A stretch of DNA of 19,110 nt from Dorea_D sp963559605 (GCA_963559605.1 CAUWLL010000047.1:1-19110); one strand, 5' to 3'. Positions 6,990-15,547 are shown, numbered from the stretch's first letter. Made by a program: numbers and translations. Notes: generated from the letters alone by a model not told the origin.

Positions 6990-8567
6990 ATGGAAGAAAA
7001 CAAAATTATTGAATTTCGTGATATTGTGAAGAGTTTTGACGGTCAGATTATATTAAAAGGGATCAATCTGGATATTTACGAAAATGAATTTGTGACGCTG
7101 CTTGGACCAAGTGGATGTGGCAAGACAACGCTTCTTAGGATTTTAGGAGGGTTTCTGGACGCGGACGAAGGGAAGGTAGTCTTTGACGGCGAAGATATTA
7201 CAGAGAAACCGCCTTATGAGCGAGAACTAAATACAGTATTTCAAAAATACGCGCTGTTTCCACATCTGAGTGTTTATGAAAATATTGCATTTGGGCTTAA
7301 GATCAAGAAGGTAAGTAAGGACGTTATTGACCAGAAGGTTATGAAAATGCTCCGTCTGATCGGTCTGGAAGGCTATGAGGATAAGAATACTACGCTGTTA
7401 TCCGGCGGACAGCAGCAGCGAGTGGCAATTGCCAGAGCGCTGGTAAATGAACCAAAGGTACTTCTTTTGGACGAGCCTCTGGCGGCGCTGGATCTGAAAC
7501 TTCGAAAAGAGATGCAGTATGAACTGAAACGTATTCAGCAGGAAGTTGGAATTACATTTATTTTCGTTACGCACGATCAAGAAGAAGCGCTTACTATGTC
7601 TGATAAAATCGTGGTTATGAAAAACGGTGAAATCCAGCAGGTGGGAAGCCCACAGGACATTTACAATGAACCTGCCAACCGTTTTGTAGCGAACTTTATC
7701 GGTGAGAGTAATATTTTGCCGGGGGTTATGCTGGAAGATTATAAAGTACAGTTTGATGATATTGTTTTTGATTGCGTGGACTTCGGATTTAAACCCAATG
7801 AATCGGTAGACGTTGTCATCCGTCCGGAAGATATTGATATTGTGGATGTGAAAGACGGTAAAATGACAGGAGAAGTGTTAAGCGTCTTATTTAAGGGTGT
7901 ACATTACGAGATTATGGTGGAAACTGTTCCGGGTACAACGGTCGTCGTAAACATGCGGGTTATCAGAAATCAGGATGTGACCAGTGAGGACGGAAAGGAA
8001 AAAATCAGCGCCAGCAATTTCTATGTGGATATTGATGATGTGGAAGAATTGGATGACAAAGAGATTATCGCTCTTTCCAATGCGCAGGCATGGGAAGTGG
8101 AAAGTGAGGACTATGTTTCCATTGCCAAAGTAGAATATGAACTGTCCAAAGAAGAAGGACATTACCCGGTAACATTTACAACGGCAAACGGCACAAGTAT
8201 TGAGCGGACTATCATTGTCGTAGACCAGCCATTTGTGAAAAATGAGAAGGCAAATGAAGCGATCATGGCATTTAATTTCTTTAAAACGGTAGACGAGATT
8301 GTAGAATCTCAGACGCTGGATACAGATCTTAAGACGTGGGCAGGTGCGCAGGGGTGGAAGTTAAGCGATGAAGAACAGAGCGTGGACATTAGCGTAGACT
8401 ATGATTTTGAGGCAGAGGACGTGAAGGAAGGCGTGTATCAGATTACTTTCTCCACAACCGGACGCGAGTTTAAGATCCACACCACAGATTATTCTGAGGA
8501 AGGTCAGGAGGTCGGACTGACATTCTTCCCGGAGGATATTCATGTGATGTCTAAGGTGGGATACTAA
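6990..8567 (+). CDS. potA: Spermidine/putrescine ABC transporter ATPase PotA with inserted Ig-like repeats
   Basis: ATPase driving polyamine import, bound to PotB/PotC on the cytosolic face. The N-terminal nucleotide-binding domain is standard: Walker A GPSGCGKTT (39-47), signature LSGGQQQR (137 on), Walker B LLLDEP (158 on, D161/E162), switch His195. A TOBE domain begins normally (VVIRPEDIDIV ... GEVLSVLFKGVHYEIMVET, about 280-315) and ends normally (FKIHTTDYSEEGQEVGL ... FPEDIHVM, about 494-520). Between them sit about 165 extra residues (about 326-492) containing two related repeats (AQAWEVESEDYVSIAKVEY... and AQGWKLSDEEQSVDISVDY...) that resemble bacterial Ig-like domains of surface proteins. 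Total length is 525 residues against about 350-380 for usual PotA. The ATG at 6990 follows GAAGGGAG; an in-frame TTG at 6960 lacks a site. The stop overlaps potB (TAATG). Confidence 0.95.
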   Translation: MEENKIIEFRDIVKSFDGQIILKGINLDIYENEFVTLLGPSGCGKTTLLRILGGFLDADEGKVVFDGEDITEKPPYERELNTVFQKYALFPHLSVYENIAFGLKIKKVSKDVIDQKVMKMLRLIGLEGYEDKNTTLLSGGQQQRVAIARALVNEPKVLLLDEPLAALDLKLRKEMQYELKRIQQEVGITFIFVTHDQEEALTMSDKIVVMKNGEIQQVGSPQDIYNEPANRFVANFIGESNILPGVMLEDYKVQFDDIVFDCVDFGFKPNESVDVVIRPEDIDIVDVKDGKMTGEVLSVLFKGVHYEIMVETVPGTTVVVNMRVIRNQDVTSEDGKEKISASNFYVDIDDVEELDDKEIIALSNAQAWEVESEDYVSIAKVEYELSKEEGHYPVTFTTANGTSIERTIIVVDQPFVKNEKANEAIMAFNFFKTVDEIVESQTLDTDLKTWAGAQGWKLSDEEQSVDISVDYDFEAEDVKEGVYQITFSTTGREFKIHTTDYSEEGQEVGLTFFPEDIHVMSKVGY

Positions 8568-9403
8568 TGAAGAAATTTTCACAGTTAGCGCTGCCATACA
8601 TTGTTTGGGCGGTTTTAATGCTGGTACTCCCAATGGGACTCATTGCCGCATACTCCTTTATGGAGCAGGGCAACAGCATTATTTCCTTTTCCTTTACGCT
8701 GGAGCATTATATGAAGTTTTTTACCGACCCGGCTTTTTTATTAGTTCTCTGGCGTTCTCTTGTAATTGCAGTGAAAACGACGGTTATCTGTCTGTTTCTG
8801 GGGTATCCGGCAGCATATTTTATTGCCCGGAGCAAGGAACGGACACAGAATATTTTAATCCTCTGTATTACCCTTCCCATGTGGATCAATATGCTGGTAA
8901 GAACCTACGCATGGATTGGGATGCTGAGTGAAGGCGGAATGATCCAGAAGATTCTGGGAATCTTCGGACTTGGAAATACCGAGCTTCTCTATACCGAGGG
9001 CGCAGTACTCCTTGGTATGGTGTATAACTTCCTGCCATTTATGATCTTGCAGATCCAGACGTCTCTTTCCAAGATGGACAATTCTCTTTTGGAAGCCAGT
9101 GCAGATCTTGGGGCAAGTCCATTGCAGACCTTCAGACGGATTACCTTACCACTGTCTGTTCCCGGAATTATCAATGGGATAACATTAGTGTTCCTTCCTG
9201 CGGTAAGCTCCTTTTTTATCCCGAAACTTCTGGGCGGCGGACAGTTCTTCCTGATTGGAAATATGATTGAAAATCAGTTTATTACCGTTGGTGAATGGAA
9301 CTTTGGAAGCGCCATATCTATGATCATGGCAGTGATTATGCTGCTTCTTATGATGGCGGTAAGAAAGACGGAGATTCGTAATCGGGGTGGAAAGGAGGAG
9401 TAA
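8567..9403 (+). CDS. potB: Spermidine/putrescine ABC transporter permease PotB
   Basis: Inner-membrane permease of the polyamine importer, 278 residues, normal size. It has about six hydrophobic helices and the EAA loop that contacts PotA (EASADLGASPLQTFRRITLP, from residue 176). The ATG overlaps the potA stop codon. It pairs with the PotC half of the next protein to form the channel. Confidence 0.96.
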   Translation: MKKFSQLALPYIVWAVLMLVLPMGLIAAYSFMEQGNSIISFSFTLEHYMKFFTDPAFLLVLWRSLVIAVKTTVICLFLGYPAAYFIARSKERTQNILILCITLPMWINMLVRTYAWIGMLSEGGMIQKILGIFGLGNTELLYTEGAVLLGMVYNFLPFMILQIQTSLSKMDNSLLEASADLGASPLQTFRRITLPLSVPGIINGITLVFLPAVSSFFIPKLLGGGQFFLIGNMIENQFITVGEWNFGSAISMIMAVIMLLLMMAVRKTEIRNRGGKEE

Positions 9404-9405
9404 GC

Positions 9406-11298
9406 ATGAAAAATAATAAGAAACGACCTTTTGGAAAAATACTGATGGTTCTCATGCTGGTATTCTTCTATCTGCCTATCGCATATATGATAATCTTCTC
9501 GTTCAATGACGGGAAATCACTGACCAGTTTTACCGGATTTTCCATGCGCTGGTATCAGCACATGCTGAAATCTCAGGATATGATGGAAGCATTATACACG
9601 ACGTTTAGCGTGGCGCTTTTGGCGACGGCCATTTCTACCGTAGTGGGAACAATTGCGGCAATCGGACTGAGTAAATCTAAGAAAATCGTGCGAAATATTA
9701 TGGAGCAGGTAAATAACCTGCCGATGATGAATCCGGAGATTGTAACGGCAATTGGATTTATGCTGCTTTTTATAACATTTAAAGTAGAAAAAGGCTACAT
9801 GACTATGCTCCTTGCGCATATTGCATTTTGTATTCCGTATGTGATGCTGTCGGTCATGCCGAAGATCAAGCAGTTGGATCCCAACCTTGCAGATGCGGCA
9901 ATGGACCTTGGAGCAACGCCGTGGCAGGCGCTCATTAAAGTAATTGTTCCACAGATCACACCGGGAATTGTGTCAGGCGCGCTGATCGCATTTACGATGT
10001 CTGTAGATGATTTTATTATTTCTTACTTTGTGACCGGAGGCGGTGTGAAGAACTTAAGTATCATTGTGTACACCATGAGTAAGCGTGTAAATCCAAGTAT
10101 TAACGCGATTTCAACACTGATGGTTGTGATGATCACGGTTGTGCTGTTGGTGATCAATCTGGCTCCGATGTTTGCGGCAAAGAGGAGCAAAAAGGACACC
10201 ATCAAAAAGCGCAGAGTTTTGCCGGGGATACTGGTTGTGGCTGCGTTGGCTGCCATTGTGCTGACAGTACAGTTTAGAGGCAGCAAGGAGGCAAGACCGT
10301 TTGAAGGTCAGACCCTTCACCTTTATAACTGGGGAGAGTATACCGGGGAAAATATTATCGGAGATTTTGAGGAAGCTACCGGAGCAACGGTAGTTCAGGA
10401 GAACTTTGATTCCAATGAGCAGATGTATATTAAGGTTGCAAATGGAGAGCCTTATGACCTTTTGGTGCCAAGCGACTATATGATTGAGCGTTTGATCCGG
10501 GAAGATTTATTACAGAAACTAGATCACTCCAAACTGGATTGCTTGGATAAGATTTCTGATGCGGTCAAAGGACTTCCGTATGATCCGAAGAATGAGTATT
10601 CTGTACCTTATTTCTGGGGAACAGTCGGTATCGTGTATGATAAGGAAAAAGTAGATATGAGAGACTTGGAAGAACAAGGTTTCGGCATTTTCCTGAATGA
10701 AAAATATAAAGGTGATGTGTACTTGTATGATTCGGAGCGTGATTCCTTTATGATGGCGTTAAAAAATCTTGGCTATTCCATGAATACGGAGGATGAAGCG
10801 GAGCTGCAGGAAGCGTATGAATGGCTGGTACAGTGCGTAGAGACTATGGATGCAGAGATTGTTACCGATGAAATTATCGATAACATGGCACAGGGAAGAA
10901 AGGCGTTAGGACTTATTTATTCCGGCGATGCCACCTATGTGATGGATGAGAATGGGAACATGGGATACTACATGCCGGAGTCCGGAACCAATCTTTGGTC
11001 AGATGCCATGGTAATTCCGAAAAATGCAAAGAATCCGGAGCTTGCTCATGCATTTATCAATTTTGCCAGCGATTATGAAGGCGCTTATGATAATTCCAGC
11101 TATGTTGGATATACCTCTGCAAACGAAGCGGTTATGAATGACATTTACGGCGAAGGCGGAGATTACGAAGGAATCAATGCTTACATGCCAAGAACCGATC
11201 ATGAGAATGATGAAGTATTTGTCTATAATGAAGACACGAAGAAGATCATGGGCGATTTGTGGAGCCGGGTAAAGATTGCGGCAAGTAATGCGGATTAG
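9406..11298 (+). CDS. potCD: Fused polyamine permease PotC and substrate-binding protein PotD
   Basis: 630-residue fusion. Residues 1 to about 262 are a PotC permease with about six helices and the EAA loop DAAMDLGATPWQALIKVIVP (from 163). A seventh hydrophobic segment (about 271-288, GILVVAALAAIVLTV) follows a basic stretch and would anchor the rest outside the cell. Residues about 300-630 are a PotD-type binding domain: it opens with LHLYNWGEYTGENI, carries the periplasmic-binding-protein fold hallmarks (YDLLVPSDYMIERL, VPYFWGTVGIVYD) and ends with the NFASDYEGA region. No separate signal peptide or lipobox is present because the membrane part replaces it. GGAGGAG ends 7 nt before the ATG at 9406; the gene begins 3 nt after potB. 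Such permease/binding-protein fusions are known in Gram-positive importers. Confidence 0.95.
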   Translation: MKNNKKRPFGKILMVLMLVFFYLPIAYMIIFSFNDGKSLTSFTGFSMRWYQHMLKSQDMMEALYTTFSVALLATAISTVVGTIAAIGLSKSKKIVRNIMEQVNNLPMMNPEIVTAIGFMLLFITFKVEKGYMTMLLAHIAFCIPYVMLSVMPKIKQLDPNLADAAMDLGATPWQALIKVIVPQITPGIVSGALIAFTMSVDDFIISYFVTGGGVKNLSIIVYTMSKRVNPSINAISTLMVVMITVVLLVINLAPMFAAKRSKKDTIKKRRVLPGILVVAALAAIVLTVQFRGSKEARPFEGQTLHLYNWGEYTGENIIGDFEEATGATVVQENFDSNEQMYIKVANGEPYDLLVPSDYMIERLIREDLLQKLDHSKLDCLDKISDAVKGLPYDPKNEYSVPYFWGTVGIVYDKEKVDMRDLEEQGFGIFLNEKYKGDVYLYDSERDSFMMALKNLGYSMNTEDEAELQEAYEWLVQCVETMDAEIVTDEIIDNMAQGRKALGLIYSGDATYVMDENGNMGYYMPESGTNLWSDAMVIPKNAKNPELAHAFINFASDYEGAYDNSSYVGYTSANEAVMNDIYGEGGDYEGINAYMPRTDHENDEVFVYNEDTKKIMGDLWSRVKIAASNAD

Positions 11299-11366
11299 CT
11301 TGTGAAGGAAAACATCCGGGAAATAAAGTTTTGGGTTTTGACTATGAAATAAAGATATGATTGAAG

Positions 11367-11420
11367 AATCCCCACATAGCTGTAGTACGGTTATGTGGGG
11401 ATTTCTTGTTCTTATTTATA
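11367..11420 (+). terminator. Strong intrinsic terminator, probably bidirectional
   Basis: A perfect 12-bp stem, AATCCCCACATA (11367-11378) and TATGTGGGGATT (11392-11403), with a 13-nt loop. It is followed by a T-rich run (TTCTTGTTCTTATTTATA). It lies between the convergent ends of potCD and hydF and could serve both strands. Confidence 0.88.
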
Positions 11421-11431
11421 TCTTTTCTGAT

Positions 11432-12658
11432 TTAAAGATTCTCTGACTTAAATATTTCAATACTTCGGTTTAGTATTCCTTTCATATATGCGATGGCTGT
11501 GCCATAGTTCGTCATCGGAATTCCTGCGTCCTGTGCACATTTCAAACGGTACTTCATTTCCCGTTCGTTGAGTGTGCATCCGCCACAGTGTATGATTAAG
11601 CGGTATTTTTCAAGGTCTGAAGGAAATTCATTTCCGCCGGTAAATTCAAAGTTCAAATCTTTTCCGGTGTGTTCCCGCAGCCAGTTGGGAAGTTTTATCG
11701 TGCCAATGTCTTCACATTGGCGATGGTGGGTACAACCCTCGGAAATGAGAACAGTATCGCCGTTTTGCAATGTATCTAAGGCTTTCGCACCGGTTACTAC
11801 CATTTTCAGATTCCCTTTGTATCTGGCAAATAAAATGGAAAACGAAGTCAGAGGGATGTCCGACGGCGTGACAGCGTTCACTTGGGCAAAAACCTGACTG
11901 TCTGTAATTACAAGAGTTGGTTTTACATCGAGTTTTTCTAAGGTGCATTCCAGCGCATCTTCTTTCACTACAATAGCCGTAGCATTAGCATCCAGTATAT
12001 CGCGAATCGTCTGCTGCTGAGGTAAAATAAGCCGCCCTTTTGGCGCAGACTTATCCACAGGCACTACTAAAACGATAAAATCACCGGGATGGATCAAGTC
12101 TCCCACAATTTTTCGCTCCTTATCCTCTGCCGGAACAAGGGAGGTGACTTTTTCCTTTAATTCATGAATGTTTTCACCGGCAGAGGCGCTGACAGTAATT
12201 AGGCGTTCTCGTGGAATCCCCTGCTTGTCGGCGATCTGTGAAATGAGATTCTCGGAAGAAGAGGTCAGATCTATTTTGTTCAGCACAATTAGATAAGGGA
12301 TCTCTTTACGCTCAATTCTTTTCAAAATATCCAAATCTTCGCTTGTTATGCCGATATTGGCATCAATGACTAAGACGGCGATGTCCGTTTTATTTAATAT
12401 CTGATAGGCTTTTCGAATGCGAAGCTCCCCAAGCGCCCCCTCGTCGTCCAGTCCCGGTGTGTCGATGATGACTACCGGACCGAGGGGCAGAAGCTCCATG
12501 GCTTTTAATACCGGATCCGTAGTCGTTCCTTTTACCTCAGAGACAATGGAAAGGTTTTGTCCGGTCATCGCGTTGATAAGACTGGATTTTCCGGCATTTC
12601 GTTTGCCGAAGATACCGATATGGACACGCTCCGCGGACGGTGTGTTGTTTAAACTCAT
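11432..12658 (-). CDS. hydF: [FeFe]-hydrogenase H-cluster maturation GTPase HydF
   Basis: Scaffold on which HydE and HydG products are assembled into the 2Fe subcluster before transfer to the hydrogenase. 408 residues. The N-terminal GTPase domain shows G1 GKRNAGKSS (18-26), G3 DTPG (66-69) and G4 NKID (127-130). The C-terminal domain holds the iron-sulfur ligands as C309-T-H311 followed 45 residues later by H357-C358-G-G-C361, the known CxHx(n)HCxxC pattern. I place the start at the ATG whose last base is 12658 because AAAGGAG lies 7 nt upstream; an upstream in-frame start at 12706 would pull in part of the adjoining repeat element. Transcribed after hydE and hydG. Confidence 0.96.
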   Translation of the reverse strand: MSLNNTPSAERVHIGIFGKRNAGKSSLINAMTGQNLSIVSEVKGTTTDPVLKAMELLPLGPVVIIDTPGLDDEGALGELRIRKAYQILNKTDIAVLVIDANIGITSEDLDILKRIERKEIPYLIVLNKIDLTSSSENLISQIADKQGIPRERLITVSASAGENIHELKEKVTSLVPAEDKERKIVGDLIHPGDFIVLVVPVDKSAPKGRLILPQQQTIRDILDANATAIVVKEDALECTLEKLDVKPTLVITDSQVFAQVNAVTPSDIPLTSFSILFARYKGNLKMVVTGAKALDTLQNGDTVLISEGCTHHRQCEDIGTIKLPNWLREHTGKDLNFEFTGGNEFPSDLEKYRLIIHCGGCTLNEREMKYRLKCAQDAGIPMTNYGTAIAYMKGILNRSIEIFKSENL

Positions 12659-12687
12659 AGCTGTTCTCCTTTGATAATGTTCAAATG

Positions 12688-12764
12688 GGTACACCCCATT
12701 TTTCATTTAGGTACAGGTCAAAATGTAATTTAGGACGTAGCCCTTTTGAATTTTACTACGTCCT
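12688..12764 (+). repeat. 77-bp repeat, copy A (between hydF and hydG)
   Basis: This 77-bp unit matches the reverse complement of 14214-14290 at 74 of 77 positions. It contains two degenerate 22-23 bp direct repeats, each starting GGTACA and ending ATTTA (12688-12709 and 12710-12732). A 9-bp hairpin stem AGGACGTAG (12732-12740) with CTACGTCCT (12756-12764) follows. It lies 8 nt past the hydG stop codon. Confidence 0.93.
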
Positions 12765-12772
12765 TAATTGTT

Positions 12773-14194
12773 TTAAAAGCGGAAATCTCTCCTGTTATTT
12801 TCTTGGATTAGTTTTAGGTTTTCAAGCACTACCTGACGAGCTTTTTCGTTTGGTACGTTCAGTACTTCCTTGTTGATCAGCATTTCTCCGATCCGCTTTG
12901 TTTCTGGGGAAGCGTAGTCCATGAGATATTCCTGCAATGTCATCAGTGCGTTAGGATGACAGCAGTTTTGGATCTGACCGCTTTTGCATAGTGACATAAA
13001 ACGATCTCCCGTTCTTCCTTCGCGGTAGCAGGCGGTACAAAAACTAGGGATATAATCCATTTTCATAAGCCACTGTACCACTTCATCCAGTGTCCGGTTA
13101 TCGATAACGTCAAATTGTTCAGATTTCTCATCTTTAGGTTCCGGCTCACAGTAGCCGCCGACACTGGTTTTAGAACCGCCGCTAATCTGGGAAACACCAA
13201 GATGAAGTACACGTTCACGGGTAGAGCGGCTTTCGCGGGTCGAAATGATCATTCCCGTATAAGGTACGGCGATTCGGATACAGGCTACAATTTTGGCAAA
13301 GGTGTCGTCATCAATTCCATTCGTAAATTCGCTGGCGTCAATGTCGTCGGCATTGCGGAGCCTTGGCACACTGATCGTGTGAGGCCCTACGCCAAAAGCG
13401 GCTTCCAGATGTTCTGCATGCATTAAAAGCCCTGCGAACTCATAACGATATTTGTCCAGTCCAAACAAAACTCCGATACCCACATCATCAAGACCGCCCT
13501 CCATCGCACGATCCATGGCTTCTGTATGATAGTTGTAGTCATGCTTTGGACCTGTTGGGTGAAGCTGCAGATAGTTTTCTTTGTGATAAGTTTCCTGAAA
13601 TAAAATATATGTGCCAACCTCTGCTTTTTTGAGGAGGCGATAATTATCAACAGTAGTAGCGGCAATATTAATATTTACACGACGGATAGCTCCGTTTTTA
13701 TGCTTAATACTGTAGATGGTCTTGATGGAATCCAGATAATACTCCATTGTATTATGCACCGGATCTTCGCCTGCCTCCAACGCCAGACGTTTGTGTCCCA
13801 TATCTTGAAGAGCAATAACCTCCCGGCGGATTTCTTCCTGGGAAAGTTTCTTGCGGGCAATATGTTTATTCTTTAAATGATAAGGACAGTAAGTACAGCC
13901 GTTTACACAGTAATTAGAAAGATAAAGCGGTGCAAAAAGCACGATACGGTTTCCGTAAAAGTCCTTCTTGATCTGTTCTGCAAGGCGGAAAATCTTTTCG
14001 TTCATTTCTGCATCGTCGCAAGCTAACAAGACAGAGGCTTCACGGTGGGATAAGCCTTTGCGAAGAGCGGCTTTTTCGATCAAAGCTTCAATCAGAGCTT
14101 TGTTATTCTTGTTTTCATCCGCATAAGCCAGTGTGTCTAAGATTTCTTCATGGTTGATAAAATCATCTGCGTGTTTCGAATTAACATCATACAT
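12773..14194 (-). CDS. hydG: [FeFe]-hydrogenase maturation radical SAM tyrosine lyase HydG
   Basis: Cleaves tyrosine to p-cresol and supplies CO and cyanide as an Fe(CO)(CN) synthon for the H-cluster. 473 residues from the chosen start. The radical-SAM cluster motif is CVNGCTYC (C96, C100, C103). The C-terminal auxiliary cluster motif is CTACYREGRTGDRF (C386, C389) with cysteines at 411/412 in NCCHPNAL. Related to ThiH. The start at 14194 (MYDVNSKHADDF) is preferred because GGAGG lies 10 nt upstream; the ATG three codons earlier (14203) is only one base from that site. It is bracketed by the two 77-bp inverted repeats, which separate it from hydE and hydF. Confidence 0.96.
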   Translation of the reverse strand: MYDVNSKHADDFINHEEILDTLAYADENKNNKALIEALIEKAALRKGLSHREASVLLACDDAEMNEKIFRLAEQIKKDFYGNRIVLFAPLYLSNYCVNGCTYCPYHLKNKHIARKKLSQEEIRREVIALQDMGHKRLALEAGEDPVHNTMEYYLDSIKTIYSIKHKNGAIRRVNINIAATTVDNYRLLKKAEVGTYILFQETYHKENYLQLHPTGPKHDYNYHTEAMDRAMEGGLDDVGIGVLFGLDKYRYEFAGLLMHAEHLEAAFGVGPHTISVPRLRNADDIDASEFTNGIDDDTFAKIVACIRIAVPYTGMIISTRESRSTRERVLHLGVSQISGGSKTSVGGYCEPEPKDEKSEQFDVIDNRTLDEVVQWLMKMDYIPSFCTACYREGRTGDRFMSLCKSGQIQNCCHPNALMTLQEYLMDYASPETKRIGEMLINKEVLNVPNEKARQVVLENLKLIQENNRRDFRF

Positions 14195-14213
14195 ATTATA
14201 CATTCCTCCGTTG

Positions 14214-14290
14214 AGGACGTAGTAAAGTTTAAAAGGGCTACGTCCTAAATTGCATTTTGACCTGTACCTAAATGAAAAATGGGGTGTACC
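14214..14290 (-). repeat. 77-bp repeat, copy B (between hydG and hydE)
   Basis: Inverted copy of 12688-12764, differing at three positions. Its outer end coincides with the last base of the hydE stop codon (TAG), and its inner end lies about 4 nt from the hydG ribosome binding site. The hairpin arms are at 14214-14222 and 14238-14246. TTGAGG occurs at both edges (14211-14216 and 14294-14299). Confidence 0.93.
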
Positions 14291-15336
14291 TAATTGAGGG
14301 AATCGCCCCTTGCCGTGACAATCCGGTAGCCGGCAGCTTCTATTCTTTTTTCTAGTTCAGCCTTGTGTTCGGCGGCTTCCATGCCGGTACAGAGTTTGTT
14401 GTCGTAGAGCATATAGTTTTTTCGTACATCCGTAGGCGAAAGGTTCGGCATGACGACGTTTGCTCCGGCAAGAATACCAAGTTCCCGTCCGTGGGGATGG
14501 ATTGTGCCAAGTGCAGTGGTGGCAGGAAGCAGGACTTTTGGCAGCATTAGTCGTAGAAGTCCCAGCATAAAAAGGGTGAGTTCCAAAGTTCCGGCAGCTT
14601 CTTTTGCAAATGGCGTGTCCTGGTGTGGGATAAATGGACCGATTCCGACCATCTGTGGATTTAGCTTTTTAATAAATAACATATCTTCTGCCAGATATTC
14701 TGAAGTCTGTGCAGGAGAACCTACCATAAATCCGGTTCCGACCTGATAACCAATATCTTTTAAATCCCACAAACACTGCTGTCTTGTCTTTGCAGTCAAA
14801 GATGGGGGATGAAGCCTTGCATAATGGCAGGCGTTGTAGGTTTCGTGGCGCAGAAGGTAACGGTTTGCGCCGGCATCAAAGAAGCGTTGATAAGCTTCCC
14901 GGCTTTTTTCACCGACAGAGAGTGTAATGGCACAGTCAGGGAAATTGCTGCGGATGTTTCGGATAATCTCTGTCATCCGATGGTCTGTGTAATATCCGTC
15001 CTCACCTCCCTGCAAGACAAAAGTACGAAAACCAAGGTCATATCCCGCATGGCAGCAGGAGAGGATTTCTTCTTTGGATAGGCGGTAACGGTTTACGTTT
15101 CCGTTGCTTTTTCGTATACCGCAGTAAAGACAGTCGTTTTTACAGTAATTGGTAAACTCGATAAGTCCCCGTATATAAACGTCGCCTCCATAATATTGAC
15201 GTCGCTTTTCGCGAGCTAGTGAAAACAAATATTCTGAAAGCTTCGGACTTCGCTTGGAGATCAAGGTTATCCATTCTTCTTTAGAAAGGGTCTGTTTTAT
15301 ATTTAGTTTGTCGATCAATTTTTTTAAATCTGTCAT
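14290..15336 (-). CDS. hydE: [FeFe]-hydrogenase maturation radical SAM enzyme HydE
   Basis: Radical SAM enzyme acting on the HydG-derived iron synthon during assembly of the 2Fe subcluster. 348 residues. The cluster motif is CKNDCLYC (C65, C69, C72), followed by the family's GxRTFVLQGGEDGYY and biotin-synthase-like barrel strands. The optional second C-terminal cluster seen in some HydE proteins is not apparent; only one cysteine is present there. GGAAGG about 6 nt upstream supports the ATG at 15336. First gene of the minus-strand hydEGF set. The TAG stop codon uses the first base of repeat copy B. Confidence 0.96.
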   Translation of the reverse strand: MTDLKKLIDKLNIKQTLSKEEWITLISKRSPKLSEYLFSLAREKRRQYYGGDVYIRGLIEFTNYCKNDCLYCGIRKSNGNVNRYRLSKEEILSCCHAGYDLGFRTFVLQGGEDGYYTDHRMTEIIRNIRSNFPDCAITLSVGEKSREAYQRFFDAGANRYLLRHETYNACHYARLHPPSLTAKTRQQCLWDLKDIGYQVGTGFMVGSPAQTSEYLAEDMLFIKKLNPQMVGIGPFIPHQDTPFAKEAAGTLELTLFMLGLLRLMLPKVLLPATTALGTIHPHGRELGILAGANVVMPNLSPTDVRKNYMLYDNKLCTGMEAAEHKAELEKRIEAAGYRIVTARGDSLN

Positions 15337-15446
15337 AAATCCTTCCGGTAAGTTATATTCCGGTATTCTTATATGTGAAATTTTATATAGGATCTGTACG
15401 TCTTTTCACGCAGGCAGAGTCCTTTGTGAGAAGCACGGCTATAGCG

Positions 15447-15475
15447 AGTATAGCATACGGTTTGGGAATACACAA
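15447..15475 (-). promoter_or_regulatory. Promoter of the hydEGF operon
   Basis: On the minus strand: TTGTGT (15475-15470), 17-bp spacer, TATACT (15452-15447). This gives a leader of about 100 nt before hydE, which contains TACCGGAA twice with a 15-nt period, the second copy overlapping the hydE ribosome binding site. Confidence 0.65.
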
Positions 15476-15547
15476 TAATGGTTAAGAATAAGACAATGTT
15501 CATCAAAATTACACAAAAGAATTTCACACACTTTTATGAAAATCTGT

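Noticed and set aside
7887..8162. Minus-strand open frames antisense to the PotA insert
   Set aside because: Phe/Ile-rich shadow translations without recognisable motifs or start signals; the plus-strand frame reads cleanly through.
12417..12674. Plus-strand open frames antisense to hydF
   Set aside because: Ser/Pro-rich antisense shadows of a clear GTPase gene.
15470..15510. Possible Rex (NADH-sensing) operator near the hydE promoter
   Set aside because: TTGTG and GTTAA fragments occur but no TTGTTAA-N4-TTAACAA palindrome could be read.
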